Made by a program: the position numbers and the translations under genes | Source of the DNA: CAZQAA01 sp964591255 | Lineage (GTDB): Bacteria > Desulfobacterota > DSM-4660 > Desulfatiglandales > Desulfatiglandaceae | Assembly: GCA_964591255.1 (NCBI GenBank) | Contig: CAZQAA010000123.1 | Span: forward strand, 1 to 21,759 | Direction: 5' to 3' | DNA: 21,759 nucleotides | In this document: one piece after another, positions 1 to 9,489 of the stretch | Layout of the letters: every line of letters begins with the position of its first letter | Position numbering within the stretch: the first letter of the stretch is position 1 | Notes under the pieces: generated by a model | Told to the model about the DNA's origin: nothing | What the model saw: only the letters and a program-made list of their open reading frames with translations | The model's database searches: none

Positions 1-1
1 C

Positions 2-1606
2 ACCAACAGGGAAGGGAAAATTTTTGATTTGAACCTGATAGATACGCCCGGTCACGTGGACTTTTCCTATGAAGTCTCACGGGCCCTGGCATCCTGCGAA
101 GGGGTTTTGCTCCTGATTGATGCCTCCCAGGGAGTGGAGGCCCAGACCGTCGCAAACCTCTATGCAGCCATGGAGCACGACCTGGAGGTCATTCCGGTAA
201 TAAACAAGATCGATCTCCCAGCGGCCGATATCGATCGGGTGATGGAGCAGATCGAAGTTGATCTGGGACTTGACCCGGATATGGCCGTGTTATGCTCTGC
301 CAAGAACGGGACAGGCATAGAAGAGGTCCTGGAGGCGATCACAAAATATATCCCTCCTCCCCTGGGAAGTCTTGATTCGCCTCTTACAGCGCTTATATTT
401 GATGCACAGTATGATCCGTTTCGCGGGGCTATTATCAGTTGCAGGGTCTTTGACGGTTCCCTCACTCCAGGTGATACTATCCGGTTTATGTCCAATAATT
501 CCGTTCACAAGGTGGAAGAGGTGGGAGTCTTTCATCTTAAGAGAAAACAGAGGAATTCCATCTCGGCCGGGGAGGTGGGATATATAATTGCGGGCATCAA
601 GACCGTAAGTGATACCAGAGTAGGTGACACGATTACCCTGGACAGAAATCCGGCCTCGGCTCCGCTTCCCGGATTCAGAGAGGTCAAGCCGATGGTCTTT
701 TCCTCTATCTATCCCGTCTCGTCCGAAGATTATATCTCATTATCCGAGGCCCTGGAAAAATACAAACTCAATGATGCTGCCCTTGTATTTCAAAAAGATT
801 CGTCTCCTGCCATGGGTATGGGTTTCCGTTGTGGATTTCTCGGTCTGCTTCACCTGGAGATTGTTCAGGAACGGCTTGAGAGGGAATTTGGCCAGTCGAT
901 CATCATGACCGTCCCGTCGGTCGAGTACCGTTTTCAGCTCACAGATGGTGAGACCGTCAATGTGGATAATCCATTATATTATCCTGATCCTGCTACCATA
1001 GAAAAGGCCATGGAGCCGTACATAAAGGCCAACATCCTTATCCCGGAGCGCTACATGGGTTCGGTAATGGATCTCTGTCTTGAAAGAAGAGGGGAGAAAT
1101 CCAGGTTTAATTACACCTCCCATGGGCGGATAGAGATACAGTTTGACATGCCTTTAGCTGAGGTGATCTACGATTTCTACGATCGGCTCAAGACAGTGAC
1201 CCAGGGATACGGATCGTTCGACTATGAAATGCTGGACTACAGGGAAAATGATCTTGTCAAGCTGGATATACTCGTAAACGGGGAAAGGGTAGACGCCCTT
1301 TCCCAGATAGTCCATCGGGATCGTGCAAGGGCAAGGGCCCTTAGGATTTGCGAGAGGCTCAAGGAAGAGATTCCGCGGCACCTTTTCAAGATTCCGATCC
1401 AGGGTGCAATAGGCGGAAATATTATTGCCAGATCCACTATCTCTCCTTTCAGAAAAGATGTTACAGCAAAGTGTTATGGCGGGGATATAACGAGAAAGCG
1501 CAAACTCCTTGAGAAGCAAAAAAAGGGCAAGAAGCGTATGAAAATGATTGGATCGGTTACCATCCCTCAGCGGGCATTCGTCTCTGTGTTCAGGTCTGAC
1601 AACTGA
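2..1606 (+). CDS. lepA: Elongation factor 4 (LepA), 5' truncated by window edge
   Basis: This is a ribosome-associated translational GTPase that back-translocates or remodels stalled elongating ribosomes in the cytoplasm. The frame is open from base 2, so the true start and the P-loop (G1) lie outside the window. Visible GTPase motifs are G3 (DTPGHVDF), G4 (NKID) and a G5-like SAKNGTG. EF-G-like domains follow, including the GMGFRCGFLGLLHLEI segment. The lysine-rich LepA-specific C-terminal domain (RKRKLLEKQKKGKKRMK, then IPQRAF) ends the protein. That tail and the lack of an EF-G domain IV separate it from EF-G. The TGA stop shares one base with the hemW ATG. About 535 codons are present, so only about 65 residues should be missing from a usual 600-residue protein. 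Identification is secure. Confidence 0.97.
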   Translation, partial: TNREGKIFDLNLIDTPGHVDFSYEVSRALASCEGVLLLIDASQGVEAQTVANLYAAMEHDLEVIPVINKIDLPAADIDRVMEQIEVDLGLDPDMAVLCSAKNGTGIEEVLEAITKYIPPPLGSLDSPLTALIFDAQYDPFRGAIISCRVFDGSLTPGDTIRFMSNNSVHKVEEVGVFHLKRKQRNSISAGEVGYIIAGIKTVSDTRVGDTITLDRNPASAPLPGFREVKPMVFSSIYPVSSEDYISLSEALEKYKLNDAALVFQKDSSPAMGMGFRCGFLGLLHLEIVQERLEREFGQSIIMTVPSVEYRFQLTDGETVNVDNPLYYPDPATIEKAMEPYIKANILIPERYMGSVMDLCLERRGEKSRFNYTSHGRIEIQFDMPLAEVIYDFYDRLKTVTQGYGSFDYEMLDYRENDLVKLDILVNGERVDALSQIVHRDRARARALRICERLKEEIPRHLFKIPIQGAIGGNIIARSTISPFRKDVTAKCYGGDITRKRKLLEKQKKGKKRMKMIGSVTIPQRAFVSVFRSDN

Positions 1607-2727
1607 TGAAAAAACCGGGCCTTTATCTCCATATACCCTTTTGCAGGACAAAGTGTCCTTACTGCGGTTTTTTTTCCGTCCCATCTGCCAGGATTATCCC
1701 GAGATGGCTTAATGCCCTCGAAAAGGAGATTATCCATTACAGTGAGCGTTTCCATACCTTTGACAGTCTCTATCTCGGAGGAGGCACACCCACAGTCCTG
1801 CCGATGGATGCCATTGAAAGGATCATGGGCCTTGTCCGTTCCCATCTCTCCATTTACAACGATCTGGAGACTACCATAGAGGCAAACCCCCAGGATCTCT
1901 GCCAGGAGAATACAAATGCTCTAAAGGAGCTGGGCTTTAATCGCGTGAATGTGGGGGTCCAGTCCTTTGATGACAGTGTGCTTAGGTTCTTGGGTAGAGA
2001 ACATAGTGCAGATGAGGCTGAAGCGGCGATTGAAAATTTGAGATCGGCAGGCATTGGAAACATAGGCATCGACCTCATATACGGAATTCCATACCAGCCT
2101 TTGGATGCATGGAAAAAAACTCTGAAACATGCCATTGCCCTCAGGCCGGAACATGTTTCATGTTATCATTTGACATTCGAAAAAGGCACTCTTTTTGAAA
2201 AAAAGAGACAGAAGGGTGAAATCGATCCCATAGACGAGGAGATGGAGCGTGTTTTTTTCCTTGAGACATCACGATTACTGGAAGAAAATGGATATCTCCA
2301 TTATGAGATTTCAAATTTTGCAAGGGAAAATCGTTACAGATCGTGGCATAATATGAAATACTGGAACCACGTCCCGTATCTGGGGCTTGGTCCGTCTGCC
2401 CATTCTTTTCAGGGGTCAAGGCGCTGGTGGAATTTCAGATCTGTCAGGAAATATTGCGAGCTGCTTGAACAGGGCAGGGCGCCTGTTGAAGGATATGAGG
2501 AGCTTACAGATGAACAGCTGACTCTTGAGATGATCGCCCTTGGCCTTAGAACCATAACAGGTGTTGAGCTTGGAGCGGTTTCCCATGCTCCCGAACAAAA
2601 AGAGGCCTTGTCCATGCTGGAGGATGGTGGGTTTTTGATGATAAAGAACGGCATGGCAATACCTACCAAGAAAGGGTTTCTCGTAGCGGACCGGCTCCCG
2701 CTATACTTTATGCCTCAAACATCATGA
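1606..2727 (+). CDS. hemW: Radical SAM heme chaperone HemW
   Basis: This is a radical SAM protein of the HemN-like family. HemW binds heme and delivers it to target proteins; many databases still label it oxygen-independent coproporphyrinogen III oxidase. The iron-sulfur motif is Cys13-x3-Cys17-x2-Cys20, followed by GFF, so the extra fourth cysteine typical of true HemN (CxxxCxxCxC) is absent. The SAM-binding GGGTP lies at residues 58-62. The HNxxYW motif, characteristic of HemW rather than HemN, is seen as HNMKYW at residues 248-253, followed by LGLGPSAHSF. At 373 aa the length is normal for HemW. The start overlaps the lepA stop by one base and the stop overlaps the glgA start by four (ATGA), so translation is probably coupled. 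lepA-hemW adjacency is also known in other bacteria. Confidence 0.93.
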   Translation: MKKPGLYLHIPFCRTKCPYCGFFSVPSARIIPRWLNALEKEIIHYSERFHTFDSLYLGGGTPTVLPMDAIERIMGLVRSHLSIYNDLETTIEANPQDLCQENTNALKELGFNRVNVGVQSFDDSVLRFLGREHSADEAEAAIENLRSAGIGNIGIDLIYGIPYQPLDAWKKTLKHAIALRPEHVSCYHLTFEKGTLFEKKRQKGEIDPIDEEMERVFFLETSRLLEENGYLHYEISNFARENRYRSWHNMKYWNHVPYLGLGPSAHSFQGSRRWWNFRSVRKYCELLEQGRAPVEGYEELTDEQLTLEMIALGLRTITGVELGAVSHAPEQKEALSMLEDGGFLMIKNGMAIPTKKGFLVADRLPLYFMPQTS

Positions 2728-4193
2728 AACGAAAAGGATTGATGGTCCTGATAGCCGCTTCTGAGGCCGCCCCCTTGGCAAAAACGGGCGGCCTGGGTGA
2801 TGTGGTGGAGGGGCTCTCATGTGCGCTCGGGGATTTGGGATGCGAGGTTGCCGTGGCACTGCCCGGTTATGAAACGATCATAGAATCCTGCAACAATATC
2901 ACTCTGCGCGCCGGCAATCTGCCGGTTAGTTTGGGTAAACGACATCTGGATGCGGATATTCTTGAAGGGAGACTGGCATCAGGGGCCAAACTATATCTCG
3001 TCTCTCAAGACGCATTTTTTGCCCGGCCAGGCATATATGGTGACAGACACGGTGAATATCCGGACAACCCGGAGCGTTTTATCTTCTTCTCCAGGGCAAT
3101 ACCCCTACTTTGTGAAGCGGCAGGAATTCAACCTGACATTATCCTGGCCAATGATTGGCATACAGGTTTGGTTATGCCCCTTATAAATGAGGGCCTTGTC
3201 CCGGGCTGCACGGGCGTTTTCACCATTCACAATATGGGATATCTAGGGCTTGTCCCGCCGGACCGGATTGAGAATATAGGTCTGCCGGATACATATTACG
3301 GCCTGGATGGTCTCGAGTTTTTCGGTCAGATGAGTCTGCTCAAGGCCGGTATAGTTTATGCCCAGGCCATAACAACCGTAAGCCCCACCTATGCCAGAGA
3401 AATCCAGACCACAGAGTTTGGTGCAGGTCTGGATGGATTGATGCGGTCAGTAAAAAACCGCCTCCATGGAATCCTGAATGGTGTTGATTATAGGACCTGG
3501 AATCCTGCTACAGACAGGTATGTTGTCACCGGTTATTCTCCTCGTGACCTTTCGGGCAAGGCGACCTGTAAAAAAGAACTCTTGGATATCATGGGGTTAT
3601 CTACTGAATTTATACAAAGGCCGTTAATAGGAATGGTCACTCGCCTGGTCGAGCAAAAGGGCTGCAGCCTTGTTATCCAGGCTGCAGACAGGCTGTTTGA
3701 CCTGGGCGTGAACCTTGTCCTTTTGGGCTCAGGAGACGCACACTTAGAGGCCGGCTTTTCCGGCCTGAAGGATCGCTACCCGGACAGGTTCGGGCTGAGG
3801 CTTACTTTTGACGAAGTCTTGGCCCACAAGATTATAGCTGGTTCCGATATGCTCCTTATGCCCTCTCTTTATGAGCCATGTGGTCTTACCCAGATATACA
3901 GCCTAAAATATGGGACGATTCCTGTAGTCAGGGGAACCGGCGGACTCAATGATACGGTCAATGATCCCGACGATGGGCATTGGGATAGAACCGGCTTTAA
4001 ATTTTACGGGCTTAAGATTACGGAGCTTGTCAGGGCGGTTGAACGGGCAGTCCACGCTTTTCACAATAAAAAAATATGGACTGCCATGGTGACTAAGGCC
4101 ATGCAGCAGGATTTTTCCTGGCATCGTTCTGCCCAAGAGTACTTGGCCCTGTTTGAAAATACAATGGCAACTGGAAAGGAAAATCTGAAATGA
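2724..4193 (+). CDS. glgA: Glycogen (starch) synthase, GT5 family
   Basis: This cytosolic glycosyltransferase extends alpha-1,4-glucan chains, in bacteria normally from ADP-glucose. The family-diagnostic N-terminal loop KTGGLGDV begins at Lys20 and contacts the nucleotide-sugar diphosphate. The first Rossmann domain contains NDWHTGL and FTIHNMGYLG. The second carries TRLVEQKG and the acid-containing motif PSLYEPCGLTQ around Glu384, then GTGGLNDTV. The length of 489 aa matches bacterial GlgA (about 475-490). It overlaps hemW by four bases and the following GH57 gene by four bases. No glgC (ADP-glucose pyrophosphorylase), glgB or glgP is present in the window, so the sugar donor cannot be told from context. 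Confidence 0.95.
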   Translation: MKRKGLMVLIAASEAAPLAKTGGLGDVVEGLSCALGDLGCEVAVALPGYETIIESCNNITLRAGNLPVSLGKRHLDADILEGRLASGAKLYLVSQDAFFARPGIYGDRHGEYPDNPERFIFFSRAIPLLCEAAGIQPDIILANDWHTGLVMPLINEGLVPGCTGVFTIHNMGYLGLVPPDRIENIGLPDTYYGLDGLEFFGQMSLLKAGIVYAQAITTVSPTYAREIQTTEFGAGLDGLMRSVKNRLHGILNGVDYRTWNPATDRYVVTGYSPRDLSGKATCKKELLDIMGLSTEFIQRPLIGMVTRLVEQKGCSLVIQAADRLFDLGVNLVLLGSGDAHLEAGFSGLKDRYPDRFGLRLTFDEVLAHKIIAGSDMLLMPSLYEPCGLTQIYSLKYGTIPVVRGTGGLNDTVNDPDDGHWDRTGFKFYGLKITELVRAVERAVHAFHNKKIWTAMVTKAMQQDFSWHRSAQEYLALFENTMATGKENLK

Positions 4194-6637
4194 ACAAGAG
4201 ATTCCTTTGCATCCATGGTCATTTTTATCAGCCCCCGCGGGAAAACCCGTGGATAGATTTTGTGGAATGCCAGGAAGACGCATATCCATATCATGACTGG
4301 AACGAACGTATCACCCGGGAGTGTTATGGCCCCAATACGTGCGCCCGTATTCATGGGCAGGGTAATAGGATTGTCAAACTGCTTAATAATTATGAGTACT
4401 TGAGTTTTAATTTCGGGCCCACATTGCTCTGTTGGCTAAAAGAGACCCATCCCTGGGTTTACCAGCGGATCCTTTCAGCGGACAGGGCAAGCCAAAAGCG
4501 TTATGCCGGACATGGAAACGCCCTTGCGCAGGTCTATAACCATATGATTATGCCCCTTGCAACCATGCGGGATAAGCTCACACAGATCCGATGGGGTCTT
4601 GCCGATTTCAGACATCGTTTTGGCAGGGATGCAGAGGGGATGTGGCTGGCAGAGACCGCCGTTGATATTGACACCCTAAAGCTCATGTCAGATGAGGGGG
4701 TTAAGTTTACTATCCTGTCTCCAGGCCAGGCCCGGGGAATCCGGCCCATCAATGACAGGCGAGATGACGGGCGTTGGGAAGATGTATCCGGCGGGAGGAT
4801 CGACACCACACGTCCATACAGGGTCTTTCTTGACCGACGAGCAGGGCGTTTTATAGATATATTTTTTTATAATGGTGAACTGTCAAAGGCGGTGGCCTAT
4901 GAAAGGATACTGGAGTCTGGCCAGGAATTTTTGTCCCGTATCGAACACTCTTTCAAGGAACATGATGAATCGCCGCAGATCATCAGTATAGCAACGGACG
5001 GGGAATCGTACGGGCACCACTTTAAATTCGGCGATCTTGCATTGGCCTGGCTTTTTCAGCACCTCCATGAGACAAGTGGGATTGCCCTGACAAATTATGC
5101 CTTTTTCCTTGAACGTTTTCCTCCAAAAGAGGAAGTCAAGATCATAGAAAACAGTTCCTGGAGCTGTGTCCATGGGATTGAGAGATGGCGCTCTGATTGC
5201 GGGTGCAGTGTTAGCCATAGGCCTGGATGGAATCAGGCCTGGCGATTTTGGCTGCGTAATGGGCTCAATATGCTTCAAAGGGATCTTTCAGCTATCTTTG
5301 AAAAGACTGGAAGGACTATGTTCAAAGATCCCTGGGATGCGAGAGACGATTATATTCATCTCCTCCTTGATGATTCTGCCTGCCGCCGCGAGGATTTTCT
5401 GGAGCGTCACAAGAAAAGAGATATGGCAGAAGACGAGGCTATCCAGGCCTTCCAGCTTTTGGAATCCCAGCGGATGTCGATGTATATGTTTACCAGTTGC
5501 GGATGGTTCTTTGACGATATCTCCGGGATCGAGTCGTCCCAGGTGCTAAAGTACGCTGCGCGCGCTATAGATCTGGTGAAATCCTTAGCGGAAAAGGATC
5601 TTGAGGCACATCTCCTTAACTTCCTTGCCAGGGCCAAGAGTAACCTTGCCGACTATGGTGACGGTGCCGCAATATATGAAACCATGGTAAGGCCCTCCAG
5701 AGTAGACTCGTCCCGGACCGCGGCCCATTATGCCGCTTCCGCTGTTATGGAAGGAGTCTCTTGCGATGCTGCTCCCTTTTTTCGATCGGTCAGTGTTGTA
5801 AATGAGTCCCGGTTCAATGACAATGGCATGGGGATATTACTTGGTGAAGTCAGGGTTATGGAAAGATGGACCGGTGCCCATGCCGATCACCGTTTTTTAT
5901 GTATACACAGAGACGGGGTTGAGGTTAAGTGCCTGGTGGGGGAAGGACCATTCGATACAGAGTTTGACCGGATTTCTAAAGAGACCCTCAAGCTGTGTGA
6001 AGATCGCGCGGGGGAGGAGGTCATCCTTAAGGAGTTCTTTAACTACCATCCCTGGGCCCGGGAATACCGGATGAATGACATGATCCCTGATGTGCGAAAT
6101 CGCATTATCCGCGCCATCTGCCAACGTCTCGATGATAATGTCAGAACGTATGTAAGGACTTTTGATTCAAAAGTGCAACAACTACTTGGCCTGATGAAGA
6201 TGGAAAAAGCATCCCTGCCTGACCAGATATCATACCTGATCCAGTTATTGCTCGTGGACAGGCTGTTGAGGGTAATGTCCGCTCAGTCTGGGGATCAGGA
6301 CCTGAAGGATATCACGCGTCTATTAGCATGGTGCGGGTCTGATCTCCTTCAATCAAAAAAAAGATATTTAAGAGAAGAGGCAAAGACCTATCTTCGGAGA
6401 CAGATGGGGTCCCTGGCGGCAATATCCCGGCATTCTTGCGCAAAGGATATAATAGATTTTTTAAACCTTGTGAAGGATATGGGGCTTGATATCGACCTGT
6501 GGGAATGTCAGAATATGTTCTATGACCTTTATACAGACATTGAATTCATAGCTTCGCTCGGTCCGGAACGCTCAGGCCCTTTCCTTGAACTGGGACGCCG
6601 CCTCGGATTCCAGATGGATGGGGGGGAAGATGCTTGA
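4190..6637 (+). CDS. GH57 family glycoside hydrolase with DUF3536-type C-terminal region
   Basis: The protein is a large (815 aa) member of glycoside hydrolase family 57, which contains alpha-amylases, amylopullulanases, 4-alpha-glucanotransferases and branching enzymes. Motif 1 is seen as HGHFYQPPRE (residues 9-18). A GNALAQVYNHMIMP segment follows. The candidate nucleophile motif is MWLAET, with Glu155. The candidate acid/base region is ATDGESYGHHF, with Asp270 and Glu272. The C-terminal half (from about residue 320) matches my recollection of the DUF3536 extension and ends in a helical region. No signal peptide is visible, so a cytosolic location is likely. Its position between glgA and a second GH57 gene, with four-base and eight-base overlaps, indicates a role in intracellular alpha-glucan metabolism. 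The exact activity (amylase, branching or transferase) is not assignable from sequence. Confidence 0.88.
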   Translation: MNKRFLCIHGHFYQPPRENPWIDFVECQEDAYPYHDWNERITRECYGPNTCARIHGQGNRIVKLLNNYEYLSFNFGPTLLCWLKETHPWVYQRILSADRASQKRYAGHGNALAQVYNHMIMPLATMRDKLTQIRWGLADFRHRFGRDAEGMWLAETAVDIDTLKLMSDEGVKFTILSPGQARGIRPINDRRDDGRWEDVSGGRIDTTRPYRVFLDRRAGRFIDIFFYNGELSKAVAYERILESGQEFLSRIEHSFKEHDESPQIISIATDGESYGHHFKFGDLALAWLFQHLHETSGIALTNYAFFLERFPPKEEVKIIENSSWSCVHGIERWRSDCGCSVSHRPGWNQAWRFWLRNGLNMLQRDLSAIFEKTGRTMFKDPWDARDDYIHLLLDDSACRREDFLERHKKRDMAEDEAIQAFQLLESQRMSMYMFTSCGWFFDDISGIESSQVLKYAARAIDLVKSLAEKDLEAHLLNFLARAKSNLADYGDGAAIYETMVRPSRVDSSRTAAHYAASAVMEGVSCDAAPFFRSVSVVNESRFNDNGMGILLGEVRVMERWTGAHADHRFLCIHRDGVEVKCLVGEGPFDTEFDRISKETLKLCEDRAGEEVILKEFFNYHPWAREYRMNDMIPDVRNRIIRAICQRLDDNVRTYVRTFDSKVQQLLGLMKMEKASLPDQISYLIQLLLVDRLLRVMSAQSGDQDLKDITRLLAWCGSDLLQSKKRYLREEAKTYLRRQMGSLAAISRHSCAKDIIDFLNLVKDMGLDIDLWECQNMFYDLYTDIEFIASLGPERSGPFLELGRRLGFQMDGGEDA

Positions 6638-8717
6638 TCTGGTCATGGTATTTCATTGCCACCAGCCGGTGGGAAATTTTCACACGGTCTTTAAAAAGGC
6701 CGTATCAAAATGCTACCTCCCTATTCTTGAACATCTGAATGCCTATCCATCTGTCAAGGCAGGTCTGCATTTTTCAGGACCTTTGATGGAATGGTTGGAA
6801 GAACATCGGCCCCACTGTATTGATTTGTTTGCCTCGCTCGTCAAAAGGGGGCAGGTGGAGCCCCTGTCAGGCGGATTTTACGAGCCATTGCTTGCCGCCA
6901 TTCCCGGCCGTGACGCGCATGGCCAGGTATGCATGATGAATGACTATATTGAAAGACGCCTCGGGGTAAGACCGATGGGCCTGTGGCTGACCGAGCGTGT
7001 ATGGGATACCTCCATTCCCCTCATCCTTGCCGGTACGGGTATAGAGTATACTGTGGTGGACGACACCCACTTTTATTATGCCGGATTAAGGCCGGATCAA
7101 ATATACGGGGATTATGTGACGGAAAAGGAGGGAAGAGTGTTGAGACTCCTCGCCACCCCGATGGAGATGCGGTACCTCATCCCGTTCAGAGAGGTGGAAG
7201 AGGTGGTTGGTCACCTGCGGGGACTGGAAGAGGCGGGAAGGAGCTTGGCAGTTTATGGTGATGACGGGGAAAAATTTGGTCTATGGCCCGGTACGTACGA
7301 GTGGGTGATCAGGAAGGGATGGCTTGACAGGTTCTTCAGGGCCATTTCTGAAAACGCAGACTGGCTCCGGAGCACCTTGCCAGGCAAATATATATCATCG
7401 AAAAGGCCTGCAGGCCGTATTTACCTGCCGCAGGCATCATACGAGGAAATGACCGAATGGGCCCTCCCATCAGATCGGGGCCAGATCCTTGAGAAGATCA
7501 TCTCTTCGCTCAAGGCCGATAGCAGATGGGAGGAGTGGAGACCTTTTATCCGGGGTGGTGTGTGGGACAATTTTCTTGTCAAGTATGACGAAGCCAACCG
7601 GATACACAAGAAGATGCTTTTCCTGAGTGAGAAGATCATCGGAGCAGACAATAGGGTCCGAAAACTCCTATGGCGGGCCCAGTGCAATTGTGCTTACTGG
7701 CACGGAGTTTTCGGTGGCCTGTACATGGGACATCTCAGGAGGGCCCTATATGAGAACCTGCTTAAGGTCCAGGCCGAGTTGATGGAACGGACGAAGGAGG
7801 ATATATGGATATCTTGTCTCGACATAGACAAGGACGGATCAGATGAAATCCTCCTATGTAATAGTGACTTGGCCCTGGGCATTGAACCAGGAAGGGGGGG
7901 TGGAATATTCGAGATTTCTTATATGCCAAAGGCCCTGAACCTTAGCGATACCCTGACAAGGAGACATGAGACCTACCATCGCGCTCTTCAAGAGACAGCC
8001 CTGAGTAGCAATGCGAGTACCGAAGGAGTTGCTTCCATACACGATTTGCCATCTGCGGCACATGAAGATCTGTCTGACATACTTTCAGTGGACAGTTATA
8101 CAAGGTCGTCCCTCCTGGACCACTTTTTTCTCAAAGAGACCGGCGTAGCGGATTATGCCATGAATAATCACACTGAAATCGGTGATTTTGTCCAGGCCAA
8201 TTATCTGGTTAAAAAGGCTGGAACCTCGGCTGATGAAGGGATAGTAACAATGGCGTATACAGGCAGGGTAGGGGCCTCGAACATTGGTCTGAAAAAAAGT
8301 GTGCGCGTTGAAAAAAATGCCCGTGCCACCATCGATTATCGTTTTGAGTGTCTTGGTCCCCAATCCGTTTCAGTCCTTTATGGTTGTGAGTTCAACCTGA
8401 CCTTGTTCTCGGATCAGGACACGGGCAGATATTACTATATACCTGAGATGGACCTCCGCCGCGAAGTGAGCGAGACCGGATCCCAAGAGGATGTCACCCG
8501 ATTTGACCTGGTAAACCGGCCTGACCATCTGACCGTAAATTTTTCCTTTTCAGATCCTGTTTCTGTCTGGTTTTTTCCCCTTATGACAGTCTCCAAATCG
8601 GAAAAGGGTCTTGAACAGACCTATCAGGGATCAAGTCTTCTTTTTGCCTTTCCCGTAAACCTTTCCTGTGCAGAAAGGCTCGATTTTCAATTCCATATTT
8701 CAATTGTAAGTCATTAA
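6630..8717 (+). CDS. GH57 4-alpha-glucanotransferase-like enzyme (DUF1925/DUF1926 domains)
   Basis: This enzyme probably transfers alpha-1,4-glucan segments between chains (4-alpha-glucanotransferase) or acts as an alpha-amylase. The N-terminal GH57 barrel carries FHCHQPVGNF, GGFYEPLL, and WLTERVWD with nucleophile candidate Glu122. It also has YGDDGEKFGLWPGTYEW with acid/base candidates Asp211/Asp212. These positions are close to Glu123 and Asp214 reported for the Thermococcus litoralis enzyme. The remaining roughly 350 residues fit the DUF1925 and DUF1926 beta-rich domains. I choose ATG 6630 because it places the conserved VMVFHCHQP near the N-terminus; an in-frame ATG at 6585 would add 15 unconserved residues. 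The gene overlaps the upstream GH57 by eight bases and has a GGGGGGGA stretch directly upstream. No signal peptide is seen. Length is 695 aa. Confidence 0.9.
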   Translation: MLDLVMVFHCHQPVGNFHTVFKKAVSKCYLPILEHLNAYPSVKAGLHFSGPLMEWLEEHRPHCIDLFASLVKRGQVEPLSGGFYEPLLAAIPGRDAHGQVCMMNDYIERRLGVRPMGLWLTERVWDTSIPLILAGTGIEYTVVDDTHFYYAGLRPDQIYGDYVTEKEGRVLRLLATPMEMRYLIPFREVEEVVGHLRGLEEAGRSLAVYGDDGEKFGLWPGTYEWVIRKGWLDRFFRAISENADWLRSTLPGKYISSKRPAGRIYLPQASYEEMTEWALPSDRGQILEKIISSLKADSRWEEWRPFIRGGVWDNFLVKYDEANRIHKKMLFLSEKIIGADNRVRKLLWRAQCNCAYWHGVFGGLYMGHLRRALYENLLKVQAELMERTKEDIWISCLDIDKDGSDEILLCNSDLALGIEPGRGGGIFEISYMPKALNLSDTLTRRHETYHRALQETALSSNASTEGVASIHDLPSAAHEDLSDILSVDSYTRSSLLDHFFLKETGVADYAMNNHTEIGDFVQANYLVKKAGTSADEGIVTMAYTGRVGASNIGLKKSVRVEKNARATIDYRFECLGPQSVSVLYGCEFNLTLFSDQDTGRYYYIPEMDLRREVSETGSQEDVTRFDLVNRPDHLTVNFSFSDPVSVWFFPLMTVSKSEKGLEQTYQGSSLLFAFPVNLSCAERLDFQFHISIVSH

Positions 8718-8763
8718 CCCGTAATCCTCCACGGCCGCCTGAATTTTTCCGGTCAAGGCAGGG

Positions 8764-9441
8764 TCAAAAGATGAATGTGGCGAGCAGGACGGCGATGATG
8801 CCATTCAGAAAGATCCCGTCAAAGGTCCCGGCACCTCCAATAGAGGCTACCGGGGCTCCCAGGTCTTCTATCTTTTTCAGATTGAGAATATCTGCTCCTA
8901 TTAATGTTCCTATGGTCCCGCATATATATGCCACAACCGGGGCGCCGTGGTAGGCAATAATGACGGAGACAAGTGCAGCTATGATTGGAGGCAGAAAAGC
9001 GGGAAGGGCAATGCCAACTCCCCTGATCGGCTTGGCAAAGCGATATGTTACTATCGTCATGATAGCTGTTGCCACTGCTGCCCTCTCCCATAGGCCGGTC
9101 TTGAAAAGGAGATAGATAGATATCATGACGGGGATAATGGCCCCTCCAACATTGACTGCAAGTACAGTCTCCATTGTTTGCCAGTTCGGGATCCTGTACC
9201 TGGACCCAAAAAAACGGATTATTGTCTCGTTGGTCATGGTATGCTGGGGTATCCTTTTTATGGGAATGTTGATGAAGCTCCCAACAAGGGAGAAAAAGAG
9301 GGCTGTAAACACATATTCGCTCGGTATGCCGATTTTGGCAAACGCCAGTGCAATGAGATTTATCTGCACCATGAAGAAGAAAAATATTATGTAAAAAAAG
9401 AATAATATCATGAAGAGGAACGTAAGCGGACCGAAAAACAT
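8764..9441 (-). CDS. DUF1614 family integral membrane protein
   Basis: This predicted polytopic inner-membrane protein has unknown function. From Met at 9441 it is 225 aa with about six or seven hydrophobic segments. The first is a phenylalanine-rich helix (FLFMILFFFYIIFFFFM). The C-terminal block, with GTLIGADIL and then IGGAGTFDGIFLNGIIAVLLA, is what I recognise as the DUF1614 signature. Conserved glycine and aspartate residues in the last two segments look structural or ion/ligand related, but no activity can be deduced. The reading frame extends to an ATG at 9528, and another ATG lies at 9456. I prefer 9441 because GGGAAG lies 7 bases upstream and the extra N-terminal residues are polar and AT-rich in origin. 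It faces the glucan genes tail to tail and is divergent from the nucleotidyltransferase gene. Confidence 0.75.
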   Translation of the reverse strand: MFFGPLTFLFMILFFFYIIFFFFMVQINLIALAFAKIGIPSEYVFTALFFSLVGSFINIPIKRIPQHTMTNETIIRFFGSRYRIPNWQTMETVLAVNVGGAIIPVMISIYLLFKTGLWERAAVATAIMTIVTYRFAKPIRGVGIALPAFLPPIIAALVSVIIAYHGAPVVAYICGTIGTLIGADILNLKKIEDLGAPVASIGGAGTFDGIFLNGIIAVLLATFIF

Positions 9442-9489
9442 GATGCGTCTTCCCATATAATGATTAGTTAGATATAGATAGTGCGTATG

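Noticed and set aside
1154..1684. Minus-strand 176-codon open frame across lepA and hemW
   Set aside because: It is antisense to two well-identified genes with full family motifs; the predicted protein shows no domain.
6585..6629. Upstream ATG giving a 15-residue extension of the second GH57 enzyme
   Set aside because: The extension overlaps the upstream gene further and moves the conserved FHCHQP motif away from the N-terminus; ATG 6630 fits the family and the overlap pattern.
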